Counted from the first letter of the stretch, positions 17,009-25,916 are shown. The stretch: 43,582 bases of DNA from CAYGAW01 sp964347945 (GCA_964347945.1 CAYGAW010000170.1:1-43582), one strand, 5' to 3'. Program-made: numbers and translations. Notes: generated from the sequence alone by a model not told the origin.

Positions 17009-17293
17009 GTGTGTGGATGCATATTTGCTTTAGGCGCGGCGTTCTTCCCCAGGCTCGGGGTGCTGTTTCTTTGGCTCTTCACCCCACTCGTGAGCCGAGC
17101 CTTCGACACCATCATCGTGCCTATCTTGGGCATCATCTTTCTGCCCTTCACCACCTTGGTCTACGTCTTGGTCTGGCACCCGGTGGTGGGTGTCACCGGA
17201 TGGGGATGGGTCTGGGTAATCCTGGCGTTTCTGTTTGATCTCGGAGCGTATGCCGGTAGCGGTTTCGGCAATCGCCGGCGGCTTGGCTATTAG
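17009..17293 (+). CDS. Small hydrophobic membrane protein of unknown function
   Basis: 94 aa if it starts at GTG 17009, which follows AGAGGAG by about 11 bases; the same frame is open to GTG 16946 but that start has no ribosome site. About three membrane helices: residues 4-29 (CIFALGAAFFPRLGVLFLWL), 34-62 (FDTIIVPILGIIFLPFTTL) and 62-85 (WGWVWVILAFLFDLGAY). The C-terminus is basic (GNRRRLGY). I do not recognise a named family with certainty; similar small proteins sit with stress or envelope genes in other bacteria. It follows the lipoprotein by 72 bases. Confidence 0.7.
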   Translation: MCGCIFALGAAFFPRLGVLFLWLFTPLVSRAFDTIIVPILGIIFLPFTTLVYVLVWHPVVGVTGWGWVWVILAFLFDLGAYAGSGFGNRRRLGY

Positions 17294-17433
17294 CGAGTCC
17301 AGCATGGGCAACCTGGGTCACGACGCAACAGTGTTGCGATTTCGGCAGAGGCACTTGTCGACGGTCCGATTCGCGTGGGCGATACTGGGGCAGCGACGGG
17401 TGAGTCGCGCCAAGTGACCCTGAGGAGAGTACC

Positions 17434-18030
17434 ATGGGTAAACAGGTGCAAGCTAGCACCAGGAGAGAGCTTCTCCGTTTCATTGCCCGCCTGCTGGTGA
17501 TCTGGGGCATTGCGGTGGCAATGCTGTTGTTGATGGCCTGGCTCCTGCCGGGCGTGAGCGTTGATAGCTTGCTAACGGCCGTCATTGCAGTCGCCGCAAT
17601 CGGTCTAGTGAACGCGCTGTTGTGGCCTGTCCTAAGTTACCTGGTCCTCCCATTTGCAGTCTTCGCCTTTGGACTCCCGTCGCTAGTGCTCAACGCTGTG
17701 CTGATCCAGCTCGCCAGCGCGTTAGTAGAGGGTCTTGACGTAGCAAGGCCGTGGGATGCCATTCTGCTCACGTTGGGTTTGACGGCCATCAACACCATCG
17801 TCAGCAGCCTGCTGACCATCGACGATGACAATTCATACTACCGCAACGTAGTGCAGCAACGGATCAAGCGCCGCAAGAAGCCGGTGGAGACAGATGTGCC
17901 AGGAGTGCTGTTCCTGGAGATGGACGGCCTGGCTAGGCCAGCGTTGGAGCGGGCGCTTCAGCAGGGATACATGCCCACTCTCGCCGCCGGCCTCCCTTCG
18001 GTCCAACCACTGATTGTACTGGCTTCCTGA
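17434..18030 (+). pseudogene. Holin-like membrane domain fused to truncated alkaline-phosphatase-type domain
   Basis: Residues 10-130 form four membrane helices of the phage-holin-like superfamily IV type (LLVIWGIAVAMLLLMAWLLP; AVIAVAAIGLVNALLWPVL; LPSLVLNAVLIQLASALVEG; ILLTLGLTAINTIVSSLLTI). After a basic linker, PGVLFLEMDGLARPALERAL and QQGYMPTLA are the first residues of a phosphodiesterase/alkaline-phosphatase fold, which normally runs for several hundred residues. Here it stops being recognisable after MPTLA (about 17985) and ends at 18030. The sequence from there on belongs, in another frame, to a different gene. ATG 17434 has a good ribosome site (GAGGAGAG). Confidence 0.7.
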
Positions 18031-18419
18031 TCCGGGGGAGCCATCGGATCTACTTCGCTGGAGATGTCGACGTGTTCCCAGAGATGCGTGACCTTGGCGA
18101 TGATTTGAATGTTGCCCTGCTACCTGTATGGGGATGGGGGCCGACCTTGGGCACCGGTCACATGGACCCATTGCGTGCTGCGCAAGTGCTGGCTCAGCTC
18201 TGCCCGTGCATGGCGATTCCAATTCATTGGGGGACCTACTGCCTCATCGGAATGGAATGGATGCGGCCTGGATTTCTATCGCGGCCACCTCGGGATTTTG
18301 CCAGCTACGCAAAGGCTCAGGCCCCGGGGGTCGAAGTATGCATTCTGGAGCCGGGTGAATCCTTCTGTCTTGCGAATCACCTGCTCGACCCCTTCATGAG
18401 CCACAGTCCCTGGGGGTAG
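17973..18419 (+). pseudogene. 3' half of a metallo-beta-lactamase-fold hydrolase, lacking its start
   Basis: The frame running from about 17973 to 18419 reads AHSRRRPPFGPTTDCTGFLI, then RGSHRIYFAGDVDVFPEM, LLPVWGWGPTLGTGHMDP and MAIPIHWGTY. That is the second half of an MBL-fold protein (UlaG/N-acyl-phosphatidylethanolamine-phospholipase-D type), including late metal ligands Asp in FAGDVD and His in GTGHMDP and IPIHWG. The N-terminal HxHxDH half is absent. It joins the preceding phosphatase fragment out of frame at about 17973-17990, so two unrelated genes meet at one point. A deletion between them explains both truncations. Confidence 0.7.
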
Positions 18420-18491
18420 AGTATTCAGCGCTGCTCTTCATCCCGGTCACCTGGCTAGGCATTCCTCAAGCACGGGTGTCGAAGGTTGGCT

Positions 18492-20102
18492 CTACCGGAC
18501 TTTCCGCCTGTAGTCTGGTAGCAGAAGAGGTGATTTGATCGGGTTCTCCACGCCAGCTTCCTGGAGTTGCCGGTGCCACTCGTCGACATGCTCCAGGGTA
18601 AGTTTTCCCAGCTTGACCTCTTTGGCTCGACGAGCCGCCGCTTCACCCGCTCGACGGCCAAAGACTGTGATCTCGAGCAGGGAATTGCCCATCAGGCGAT
18701 TGCGACCGTGGACACCCCCCGAGATCTCCCCAGCGGCGAAGAGATTGGGAACGTCGGTTGAACCGTCAGGCTTCAGTGATATGCCGCCGTTTTGGTAGTG
18801 AAGAGTGGGATAGACGAGTATCGGCTCATTGCTCATGTCGATGCCGAAGCGGCCAAACTGGCGCACCATGGCCGGCAACGCCGTCTGCGTAGTCCCTGAG
18901 CCGTGGAGGATATCGATCATGGGGGAATCGAGCCACACGCCCACAGTGCCTGACGGGGTCACTACACCCATGCCACGCTCCCTGCACTCTCTAATGATCG
19001 CCGAGGCCTCGACGTCGCGCGTTTCTCGCGGGTACACGAATTGTTGGCCATCAACGTTGCAGACCTGGGCTCCCAGCCCGCGTACCTTCTCCGTAACCAG
19101 CAGCCCCACAATCTGCTCTGGATACGCGGCGCCCGTAGGGTGGTACTGCATGGTGTCCAGGAAGGCGAGCCTGGCTCCGACCCGATAGGCCAGCACCAGG
19201 CCGTCACCAGTGGCGCCGTAGTGATTGGTCGTGGCGTAACCCCGGTAGTGCAACCGCCCGCTACCGCCTGTGGCCAGAATGGTGCATCTCGCTCGCACGA
19301 CCAGGTGCTCGCCCGTCTCGAGGTTCAGTAGTACCGCTCCGGCCACCTGGCCCTTGTCATCCATGATCAGTTCGATGGCTGGTGAGAACTCCAGGACGGT
19401 GACGTCGTCGGGATAGCTGCGTACCTCGTCGCGCAGGGTACGCATGATCTCAGCCCCGGAGTAGTCTCGCGATGAGTGCATGCGCTTGCGGGATGTGCCG
19501 CCACCGTGGATGGTCTTCATCGTGCCATCGGCGTCTTTGTCGAAAATGCAACCCAGCTCTTCCAGCCACTTGATGACCTGCGGTGCATCCTTCACCAGGG
19601 CCTCCACAAGATCGGGATAGTTCGCGAAATGGCCGCCGCCTATGACGTCCAGGTAGTGAATCGCTGGCGAGTCATTGGCTTTGTCGGCAGCCTGAATGCC
19701 GCCCTGAGCCATCATGGTGTTGGCATCGCCGTGGCGCAGCTTGTTGGCTACGATGACCTTGGCTCCGTTCTCGCGCGCCAGCAGGGCAGCTGACGAGCCT
19801 GCTCCACCCCCGCCAATGATCAGTACGTCGGTGTCGTAGTCGATCTGCTCAAGGTCGAGCATGTCGGAGGTCAAATGGCTGGCCCCCTCCATCACTTCGG
19901 CCAACTCTAGAGGCATGCGCTGCCCTTTGCTGACCCCCACCTTGATCTCGCGCATGCCCTCCGCCATGTAGTCGGGGTGAAACTCCTCCAGGATGGTCTG
20001 TTTCTCCTGAGGTGCCATCATGGGGAAGGCCTCCTGCAGCCGATTTGGCCGGGTCGCCTCCACTCTTCCTATGGATTCGCGCATCTCTGCAGTATAGCTC
20101 AC
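18492..20102 (-). CDS. Fumarate reductase/succinate dehydrogenase-type flavoprotein subunit
   Basis: 536 aa, cytoplasmic. An unusual ~90-residue N-terminal extension precedes the FAD-binding Rossmann motif (VLIIGGGGAGSSAALLAREN, 93-112). Family signatures follow: MMAQGGIQAADK, HGGGTSRKRMHS, ATGGSGRLHYRGYATTNHYG, ATGDG, QYHPTG, then VTEKVRGLGA with the catalytic-arginine position kept but RGEG changed to RGLG, HYQNGGI, and AAGEISGGVHGRNRLMGNSL with a final conserved Arg. These residues fit fumarate/succinate chemistry; the nearest known analogue by context is the TfrA subunit of soluble thiol:fumarate reductase. GTG 20102 follows GGGAGGAG closely. It lies 16 bases after the iron-sulfur subunit and is the last gene of the hdr-fumarase operon. 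Aspartate oxidase is less likely. Confidence 0.82.
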   Translation of the reverse strand: MSYTAEMRESIGRVEATRPNRLQEAFPMMAPQEKQTILEEFHPDYMAEGMREIKVGVSKGQRMPLELAEVMEGASHLTSDMLDLEQIDYDTDVLIIGGGGAGSSAALLARENGAKVIVANKLRHGDANTMMAQGGIQAADKANDSPAIHYLDVIGGGHFANYPDLVEALVKDAPQVIKWLEELGCIFDKDADGTMKTIHGGGTSRKRMHSSRDYSGAEIMRTLRDEVRSYPDDVTVLEFSPAIELIMDDKGQVAGAVLLNLETGEHLVVRARCTILATGGSGRLHYRGYATTNHYGATGDGLVLAYRVGARLAFLDTMQYHPTGAAYPEQIVGLLVTEKVRGLGAQVCNVDGQQFVYPRETRDVEASAIIRECRERGMGVVTPSGTVGVWLDSPMIDILHGSGTTQTALPAMVRQFGRFGIDMSNEPILVYPTLHYQNGGISLKPDGSTDVPNLFAAGEISGGVHGRNRLMGNSLLEITVFGRRAGEAAARRAKEVKLGKLTLEHVDEWHRQLQEAGVENPIKSPLLLPDYRRKVR

Positions 20103-20118
20103 AACTCCTCCCTCGGCG

Positions 20119-20799
20119 TCACTCTGGCTCGATATCTCGCTCGTTGTACAGTTTCCGTAACTCCTCCTCCCCCAGGCCTTTCATCGTCGCCAGTTCGGCG
20201 TCGAACTCGCCGGCCTCGATCTCCTCTACCCGTTCCTCTAGATGTTCTGCCTTGGGAGCCAGGTATTTCCCATACAGACGGCGGCAGAGGATCGCGATGT
20301 TGGGCTGCACCTCCTCCGCGGGACAGCGGGAAACGCACAGCCCGCACATGATGCAGTCGAAGGAGCGAGTAGCCACGGCGCTGATGTCCCCACGCATGGC
20401 GTCCGCCATGTACTGTTTCACATCGATGTCTTGAGGGCACACCTTGGTACAGCTGCCACAGCTCAGACAGCGAAGCAGCTCGGGGTAGGTCTTGACCACG
20501 GTTTCAAAGGTTGCTTCGAGTTCGCTGAGGCAATAGTCAGCATGGTGCGCTGGGTAGAAGGGGATCTGGGCCAGATGCATTCCTGGCTCCACCACAGTCT
20601 GGCAAGCCAGTCCGATCTGCAACCTGTAGTCGCCTGCCACGCGGTACACAGTGGAGCAAGCGCCACAGAAGCCGCCCCTGCAGCCCGCCCCGCGGATCAA
20701 CTGGTAGCCGGAGTACTCCATGGCCTTCATGATGGTCAGGCTTGCAGGTACCACATACTTCTTGCCCATGATGAAGATGGGGACAAGGTCTTCGCTCAT
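20119..20799 (-). CDS. Iron-sulfur subunit of fumarate-reductase type (2Fe-2S plus two 4Fe-4S)
   Basis: 226 aa from ATG 20799, which has GGAAAGGA upstream; the frame is open beyond but runs into the hdrA gene. Residues 36-66 form a plant-ferredoxin-like 2Fe-2S site (Cys40, 45, 48, 66), and two 4Fe-4S motifs follow: Cys111/114/117/121 and Cys149/152/155/159. The last ~50 residues are helical and charged. The order 2Fe-2S then two cysteine clusters resembles SdhB/FrdB and the front part of TfrB. TfrB also carries HdrB-like CCG domains; here those are on a separate gene of the same operon. It probably passes electrons between the Hdr proteins and the flavoprotein encoded just downstream. Confidence 0.85.
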   Translation of the reverse strand: MSEDLVPIFIMGKKYVVPASLTIMKAMEYSGYQLIRGAGCRGGFCGACSTVYRVAGDYRLQIGLACQTVVEPGMHLAQIPFYPAHHADYCLSELEATFETVVKTYPELLRCLSCGSCTKVCPQDIDVKQYMADAMRGDISAVATRSFDCIMCGLCVSRCPAEEVQPNIAILCRRLYGKYLAPKAEHLEERVEEIEAGEFDAELATMKGLGEEELRKLYNERDIEPE

Positions 20800-20827
20800 A
20801 CTGTACTCATCCTTTCCAGCCCAACCT

Positions 20828-22588
20828 CTAGAGCAAGGCATCCACCATGGCCAGTAGCTGGGCCGTATCGCTATTATGTACACCGCAGGCTTTGCTGGGG
20901 CACACCGCTACGCAGGCGCCGCAACCCCGGCACAGGGCTGGGCTCACGACGGCAATCGAGCGTCGTGGGTGCAGGCTCATAGCCTCGTAGGGGCATGCGG
21001 ATACGCAGAGCCCGCAGCCGGAGCACACCTCCTCATCGACGCAGGCTATGGTCGGCTCCTGTGCGATTTGGTGTTGGGAGAAGAGTTGTAGCACTTTGGC
21101 CGCTGCCCCGCTTGCGTGGGAGATGGTCTCAGGAATGTCTTTGGGAAACTGACCCGCACCGGCCAGGAGTATTCCCGGCGTGAGAGTCTCAACCGGCCGT
21201 AACTTGGGGTGAGCTTCGCGGAAGAACCCTTCTTCGTCGAGGGAGACGCGCAGGCGTTGTGCTAGGTCTTTCGCCTCCGCGCTCGGTACGGATGCCGTGG
21301 CCAGCACCACGAGGTCGGCCGGCACTTGCACTGGGGCTCCGCTGAGCGTGTCCACACCCCAGACCATCACCTTGCTGTCCTCTTCGAAGATCCTGGATAC
21401 CTTGCCGCGCAGATAGAGGACGTCGTAGTCGTCTATGGCACTCTGCACGAATTCCTCGTAGCCCTTTCCCTGAGAACGGATGTCAATGTAGAACACGTAG
21501 GCTTGCCCCTGGGGCACTTGCCGCTTATACATCATTGCCTGCTTGGCTACATACATGCAGCATATCTTGGAGCAGTAGGGCTTGTGCAGTTCTGGATCGC
21601 GCGATCCGGCACACTGCACAAAAACGACTTCCTTGGGAACCATGCCATCTGACGGTCGGCGAATCTGGCCCCCTGTTGGACCGTTTGCAGCCAACAGCCG
21701 CTCGAACTGCACTCCATCTATGACATCGGCATGCTCCCCGCCGTATTCACCCAGTGCTTCTTTCGGATAGAGCTCATAGCCCGTGGCCAGGATCATGGCT
21801 CCCACATCAAAGGTGAACGTCCGCAGCTGCGTCCCTGCTCTGCCCGAGTCTGCGTCCTGTGATCGGCCGTCTGCCTCGTCTTCTTCCTGATTGACCCTGA
21901 CAGTAAAGCTCCCTACGTGACCACTAGCTTCCTGCACCTGGGCCCGTGTCAGGACCTGGACAAGGGGATGCTCCTCGACTCGCCTTATCATCTCGGTCAG
22001 TGCGTCGGAGGCAGCCTCGAGATTGAGATAGGTGCCTGAGAGCTGGGCTACGTGGCCGCCTAGCCCGGCCTCCTTCTCGACAAGGATCACGGGATGTCCT
22101 GCATCGGCGATGTCCAATGCCGCCTGCAAGCCGGCGATGCCCGCACCAACGACCATGGCTCGTTTGACCAGGGGCAAGCTGAGAAGCTCGAGCGATTCGT
22201 TGAAACGCACCTTTTCCACCATCGTCTTGGTGATTTCGGCAGCCTTGGCAGTGGCCTCAGCCCGCACCTCTCGATGCACCCAGGAGCAGTGTTCCCGGAT
22301 GTTGGCGATCTCACACTGGTAAGGATTGAGGCCTTGCGAGGTTACGGCATTGCGGAATGTGGTCTCGTGCATGGATGGTGAGCAGGCAGCTATCACCACG
22401 CCATCCAGAAGGTGGTCACGGATAGCTCCTTTGAGGGCATTCTGACCTGGGTCGGAACACATGTACTTCTGGTCCTCGACGTAAACCACGTCTGGATACT
22501 CGCGCATCTCCTTTGCCACTCGCTCCACATCCACGGTGTCGGCGATGTTGAGGCCGCAGTGGCAGAAGAAGACCCCAATCCTTTTCAC
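20828..22588 (-). CDS. hdrA: HdrA-like FAD/iron-sulfur protein, long form
   Basis: 586 aa. An HdrA N-terminal domain (1-140) with CHCG near residue 9 and further cysteines; an FAD domain (VVGAGIAGLQAALDIADAGH, about 147-166); the CAGSRDPELHKPYCSKICCM segment typical of HdrA; and a C-terminal ferredoxin with two 4Fe-4S motifs, CSGCGLCVSACP and CRGCGACVAVCP. HdrA is the flavin-based electron-bifurcating subunit of heterodisulfide reductase complexes. The ferredoxin insertion seen in many HdrAs is missing here but present in the paralogue just upstream. The start is GTG 22588, overlapping the paralogue's stop as GTGA, which implies coupled translation. Confidence 0.9.
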   Translation of the reverse strand: MKRIGVFFCHCGLNIADTVDVERVAKEMREYPDVVYVEDQKYMCSDPGQNALKGAIRDHLLDGVVIAACSPSMHETTFRNAVTSQGLNPYQCEIANIREHCSWVHREVRAEATAKAAEITKTMVEKVRFNESLELLSLPLVKRAMVVGAGIAGLQAALDIADAGHPVILVEKEAGLGGHVAQLSGTYLNLEAASDALTEMIRRVEEHPLVQVLTRAQVQEASGHVGSFTVRVNQEEDEADGRSQDADSGRAGTQLRTFTFDVGAMILATGYELYPKEALGEYGGEHADVIDGVQFERLLAANGPTGGQIRRPSDGMVPKEVVFVQCAGSRDPELHKPYCSKICCMYVAKQAMMYKRQVPQGQAYVFYIDIRSQGKGYEEFVQSAIDDYDVLYLRGKVSRIFEEDSKVMVWGVDTLSGAPVQVPADLVVLATASVPSAEAKDLAQRLRVSLDEEGFFREAHPKLRPVETLTPGILLAGAGQFPKDIPETISHASGAAAKVLQLFSQHQIAQEPTIACVDEEVCSGCGLCVSACPYEAMSLHPRRSIAVVSPALCRGCGACVAVCPSKACGVHNSDTAQLLAMVDALL

Positions 22589-23940
22589 AAGACCTCCGCC
22601 CTAGGTGAGGGAGCCGTCTCCTCCGGAACGCCCCTCCATTGCGAGAAGAGAGACAGCACCTTGGCCGCTGCTCCCGACGCCTCGGCCACTGTTTCGGAGA
22701 TGTCCTTGGGGCCAACGCAGGCCCCAGCCAGAAAGACCCCGGGACGCGAGGTTTCCAGCGGCCGCATGTTGGCGTCGATCTCGGAGAAGAAGCCAAACTC
22801 ATCAGCCTCCAGGCCCAGGACGTGGGCCAGAGCCAACGTCCCACTGCTGGGGACCATAGCCGTGGCCAGGACCACCAAGTCAGCCGCTATCTCTATCTGC
22901 ATGTTATTCAGGGTGTCAACACCCCAGACCATGACCCTATCATCTTCGCGGAATATCCTGGAGACCTTGCCTCGCACATATAAAGCGTGATCCTCCTCCA
23001 TGGCGCGCTGCACGAACTCCTCGTAGTGCTTGCCCGCCGAGCGAACATCGATGTAGAAAACGTAGGCCTGACCACGGGGAACGCGGTGTTTGTAGAGCAT
23101 GGCGTGCTTGGCTGTGTACATGCAGCACGTCTTGGAGCAGTAGGGCACCCCTAGTTCCGGATCACGGGAACCCGCACATTGCACGAAGACCACCTCTTCT
23201 GGCTCCTTTCCGTCGGAAGGCCGCAGGACTCTGCCAGTGGTGGGCCCCGAGGCGCTGAGCAACCGCTCAAAGGCTAGGCCATCTATCACGTCGGGGATCG
23301 ACCCGTGCCCATACTCGCCCAGTTCTGCCAGCGGATGTGGCCTGTAGCCTGTGGCCAGGATTATACATCCCACGCGTTCTTCGACCACCGCCGCTTGTTG
23401 CTCGAAATCGATGGCCCCCACCGGGCAGAGCTTCTCACAGACACGACACTTGCCGCGCTCAAAATAGCGGCAATTCTCGTGGTCTAGGACCGGCTTGTTC
23501 GGCACGGCCTGAGGCGAGAGGGTATAGATGGCCTTTCGACTGCCCATTCCTCGCTCGAAATCGGACTCTACGCGTTTGGGGCACTTCTCCTGGCACAGGC
23601 CGCAGCCGGTGCACAGGTCCCACTTGACATAAGCGGGATATCGACGCACGCGCACCCGGAAATCACCCATCTGGCCGGTGATCTCCTCCACTTGGGAGTA
23701 GGTCAGCAGGCGGATGTTCTCGTGGTGGCCCACCTCGACAGTGCGAGGAGTGAGGATACACTGGGCACAGTCCAGGGTGGGGAAGGTCTCTGAGAGTTGT
23801 GCCATGCGGCCGCCAATGGAAGGCAGCTTGTCTACCAAGACAACCTCATAGCCGGAATTGGCTATGTCGAGCGCTGCTTGCATGCCAGCGATGCCAGCGC
23901 CGATGACTAGAGCTCTGCTGATTGGTGCGTTGTCAGACAT
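22585..23940 (-). CDS. hdrA: HdrA-like FAD/iron-sulfur protein, short form
   Basis: 451 aa. It starts directly with the FAD Rossmann motif (ALVIGAGIAGMQAALDIANS), lacks the HdrA N-terminal domain and lacks the C-terminal ferredoxin. It does contain FPTLDCAQCILTPRTVEV and an inserted ferredoxin with CTGCGLCQEKCP and C..(8)..C..C...CP. Its second half is clearly paralogous to the other HdrA (GPTTGRVLRPSDGKEPEEVV; FVQCAGSRDPELGVPYCSKT). The two proteins are therefore complementary halves of the domain set of a full-length HdrA. ATG 23940 has no convincing ribosome site, so translation may depend on the upstream hdrB gene, 37 bases away. Confidence 0.88.
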   Translation of the reverse strand: MSDNAPISRALVIGAGIAGMQAALDIANSGYEVVLVDKLPSIGGRMAQLSETFPTLDCAQCILTPRTVEVGHHENIRLLTYSQVEEITGQMGDFRVRVRRYPAYVKWDLCTGCGLCQEKCPKRVESDFERGMGSRKAIYTLSPQAVPNKPVLDHENCRYFERGKCRVCEKLCPVGAIDFEQQAAVVEERVGCIILATGYRPHPLAELGEYGHGSIPDVIDGLAFERLLSASGPTTGRVLRPSDGKEPEEVVFVQCAGSRDPELGVPYCSKTCCMYTAKHAMLYKHRVPRGQAYVFYIDVRSAGKHYEEFVQRAMEEDHALYVRGKVSRIFREDDRVMVWGVDTLNNMQIEIAADLVVLATAMVPSSGTLALAHVLGLEADEFGFFSEIDANMRPLETSRPGVFLAGACVGPKDISETVAEASGAAAKVLSLFSQWRGVPEETAPSPRAEVL

Positions 23941-23977
23941 AGCGGGAGATTGTTGATTCGGTCATTGGAGATGAGCT

Positions 23978-24847
23978 TCATCGCGGCTGAAACGGCGCCA
24001 AGATGGGCTCAGGGTGCACACAGTGTCTGTCCCAACCGAGGTCTACCGTCCCCAGACCTAGAGCCACGCTCAGGAGTTGACTGAAATAGAGGACGGGAAG
24101 AGGCTGATAGTCAGCGTACCGCCGGCCCATCTCAAGCTGTTGCCTGTCCAGGTTGAACTGGCAGAGGGGGCAGTTTGTGACCATCAGTTGAGCACCGTTC
24201 TTCTGGGCCGACATCAGAATGGTGCGGGCCATGGTATTGGTGACCTCGGATGACAGTATGGACAGATATGAGCCGCAGCATTCACCTCTATGCGGGTAGT
24301 TCACTGTCTCCGCTCCCAACGCGGACAAGAGATCGTCCAAGACGTGAGGGTTATCGGGATCGTCGTATGCCACCTCGTCGGCAGGTCTCAGTACCATGCA
24401 CCCGTAGTAGGCCGCTGCCCTCAAACCCGTGAGAGGATTCGTCACCATCTCTGAGATTTTATCGAATCCGACTTCATCACGTAAGATCTGCAATACGTCG
24501 ACGACTTGCAGATCGCCGTTGTAGTCGGCCTCGATGAAGAAGTTGAGCTTGTCTCTTCTATCGTCATCGACGACAAGGGCATGGTTCGTGCGTCTGAGGA
24601 CGTTGTAGCAAGTGGTACAGGCCACCGCAAGGCGCTCACCAGCTTCTCGGCCAGCGAGAAGCACGCGGGCAGGACCCGCAAGGTCAAGGACATTGTCGAC
24701 CAAGAGGGGGAAGGTGGCACCGCAACAGTTCCACTCCGGCAACTCGACGAGTTCCAGCCCCAGGGCGCCAGCGGAGGCTCGCAGAGCATTGTCGAAACCT
24801 TTCGCCGTCGTATTCAGAGTGCAACCCGGGAAGTACGGGAGTTTCAT
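23978..24847 (-). CDS. hdrB: HdrB-like heterodisulfide reductase catalytic subunit
   Basis: 289 aa from ATG 24847 (AGGAGAG upstream; a longer open frame overlaps hdrC and is not used). Two complete CCG domains: Cys9, Cys41-Cys42, Cys77 and Cys80; then Cys150, Cys190-Cys191, Cys226 and Cys229. In methanogen HdrB each motif binds a non-cubane 4Fe-4S cluster that reduces the CoM-S-S-CoB disulfide. With all ten cysteines kept, a disulfide, quinone or other thiol couple is a plausible substrate. It sits 8 bases after hdrC in the order hdrC-hdrB-hdrA-hdrA. Confidence 0.92.
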   Translation of the reverse strand: MKLPYFPGCTLNTTAKGFDNALRASAGALGLELVELPEWNCCGATFPLLVDNVLDLAGPARVLLAGREAGERLAVACTTCYNVLRRTNHALVVDDDRRDKLNFFIEADYNGDLQVVDVLQILRDEVGFDKISEMVTNPLTGLRAAAYYGCMVLRPADEVAYDDPDNPHVLDDLLSALGAETVNYPHRGECCGSYLSILSSEVTNTMARTILMSAQKNGAQLMVTNCPLCQFNLDRQQLEMGRRYADYQPLPVLYFSQLLSVALGLGTVDLGWDRHCVHPEPILAPFQPR

Positions 24848-24855
24848 CTGCTCTC

Positions 24856-25263
24856 CTACGTCGTGTATTTGCGGAAGCCAGCGATGAAAGCTTGCTGCGG
24901 GAACTCGGCCAGGTCTTCTGGCGACAGGGTTCTGAGGTCGATGTAGTCGCCTCTCTCTTGCAGGATGATTTCCCGCACAGCTTCCATAATGCGTGTGAGG
25001 TCTACGCCTTTGGGGCAGCGGGCGTAGCAACTCTGGCAGGCGGCGCAGAGCCAGGGAGTCTCCGAGTCCAGAACGGGTTCCACCAAGCCCAATTGCAGGA
25101 ATCGAATCACCTGGCTGGGCAGCAGGTCCATCGCGGACGCGGCGGGACAGCCGGCGGCGCACTTGCCGCACTGGTAGCATCTCAGCAGGTCCTCTCCACT
25201 GGTCTCCTCGATCTTACGAACGAGTTCGTTCCTCAGGGTCTCGGCCGACAGCCTGACTCTCAT
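24856..25263 (-). CDS. hdrC: HdrC-like 4Fe-4S subunit
   Basis: 135 aa, cytoplasmic. Two 4Fe-4S motifs: Cys29/32/35/39 (CYQCGKCAAGCP) and Cys73/76/79/83 (CAACQSCYARCP), with the HdrC hallmarks PSQVIRFLQLGL and LTRIMEAVREII between and after them. HdrC wires HdrA to HdrB. ATG 25263 is preceded by GGGGGAA. A 107-base gap separates it from fumarase beta upstream, the largest gap in this operon, so an internal promoter is possible, though I see none that is clear. Confidence 0.92.
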   Translation of the reverse strand: MRVRLSAETLRNELVRKIEETSGEDLLRCYQCGKCAAGCPAASAMDLLPSQVIRFLQLGLVEPVLDSETPWLCAACQSCYARCPKGVDLTRIMEAVREIILQERGDYIDLRTLSPEDLAEFPQQAFIAGFRKYTT

Positions 25264-25370
25264 GGTTCCCCCAAGCGTGGCCCATGCAGATTATTCGTCC
25301 TGAACTTCGGTCTGCGATCTGGCACGAGTGTTGCGCTCATATCTCAGTGATTCGATCTCGACAGCCTTCT

Positions 25371-25916
25371 CTATAGCTGCTCATACTTCTTCCGCCCGTC
25401 CTCGTAGGCATCGCCTCCGTGGATGTCGTTGACCACGATTGCAGGGAAATCCTCCACCCTCAGTCGGCGCACCGCCTCGGTGCCTAGGTCTTCGTAGGCG
25501 ATGACCTCTGCATGTTTGATACTCTTGGCGATTAGCGCACCTGCACCACCGACGGCTGCTAGGTAGACGCCCTTGTATTTCTGCATTGCCTCTCGTACAT
25601 CCGAGGAGCGGTTGCCCTTCCCGATCATGGCCTTGAGCCCAACTTCCATGAGGCGAGGTGCGTAGGGATCCATGCGGTAGCTGGTGGTCGGACCCGCTGA
25701 GCCAATGGGCGTGCCCGGCTTGGCCGGAGAAGGGGCCATGTAGTAGATGATCTGCCCACGTGGATCGAAGGGCAGGGGATCACCTGTGTCGAGAGCCGCG
25801 ATCATTCGCTTGTGTGCAGCATCTCGAGCCACGTATATGGTGCCTGTAATGGTCACCCTGTCGCCCGCGTGCAGTTGTTCAATGATGTCGTCGGTCAGAG
25901 GTGTGGTAATATTCAG
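25371..25916 (-). CDS. fumB: Class I fumarate hydratase, beta (C-terminal) subunit
   Basis: Forms with the alpha subunit the iron-sulfur fumarase that interconverts malate and fumarate. Signatures: GTIYVARDAAHKRM, YYMAPSPAKPGTPIGSAGPT, TTSYRMDPYAPRL, MIGKGNRS, AAVGGAGALIA, and a late EVIAYEDLGTEAVRRLRVED. The usual N-terminus (LNITTPLTDDIIEQLHAGDR) is encoded upstream of the first standard start, GTG 25856, and no ATG, GTG or TTG lies in frame between it and the upstream stop. The only plausible initiator is CTG 25916, 12 bases after AGGAG, so I give that end. From GTG 25856 the product would be 161 aa and lack the first strand. It follows the alpha gene by 77 bases. Confidence 0.85.
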   Translation of the reverse strand: MNITTPLTDDIIEQLHAGDRVTITGTIYVARDAAHKRMIAALDTGDPLPFDPRGQIIYYMAPSPAKPGTPIGSAGPTTSYRMDPYAPRLMEVGLKAMIGKGNRSSDVREAMQKYKGVYLAAVGGAGALIAKSIKHAEVIAYEDLGTEAVRRLRVEDFPAIVVNDIHGGDAYEDGRKKYEQL

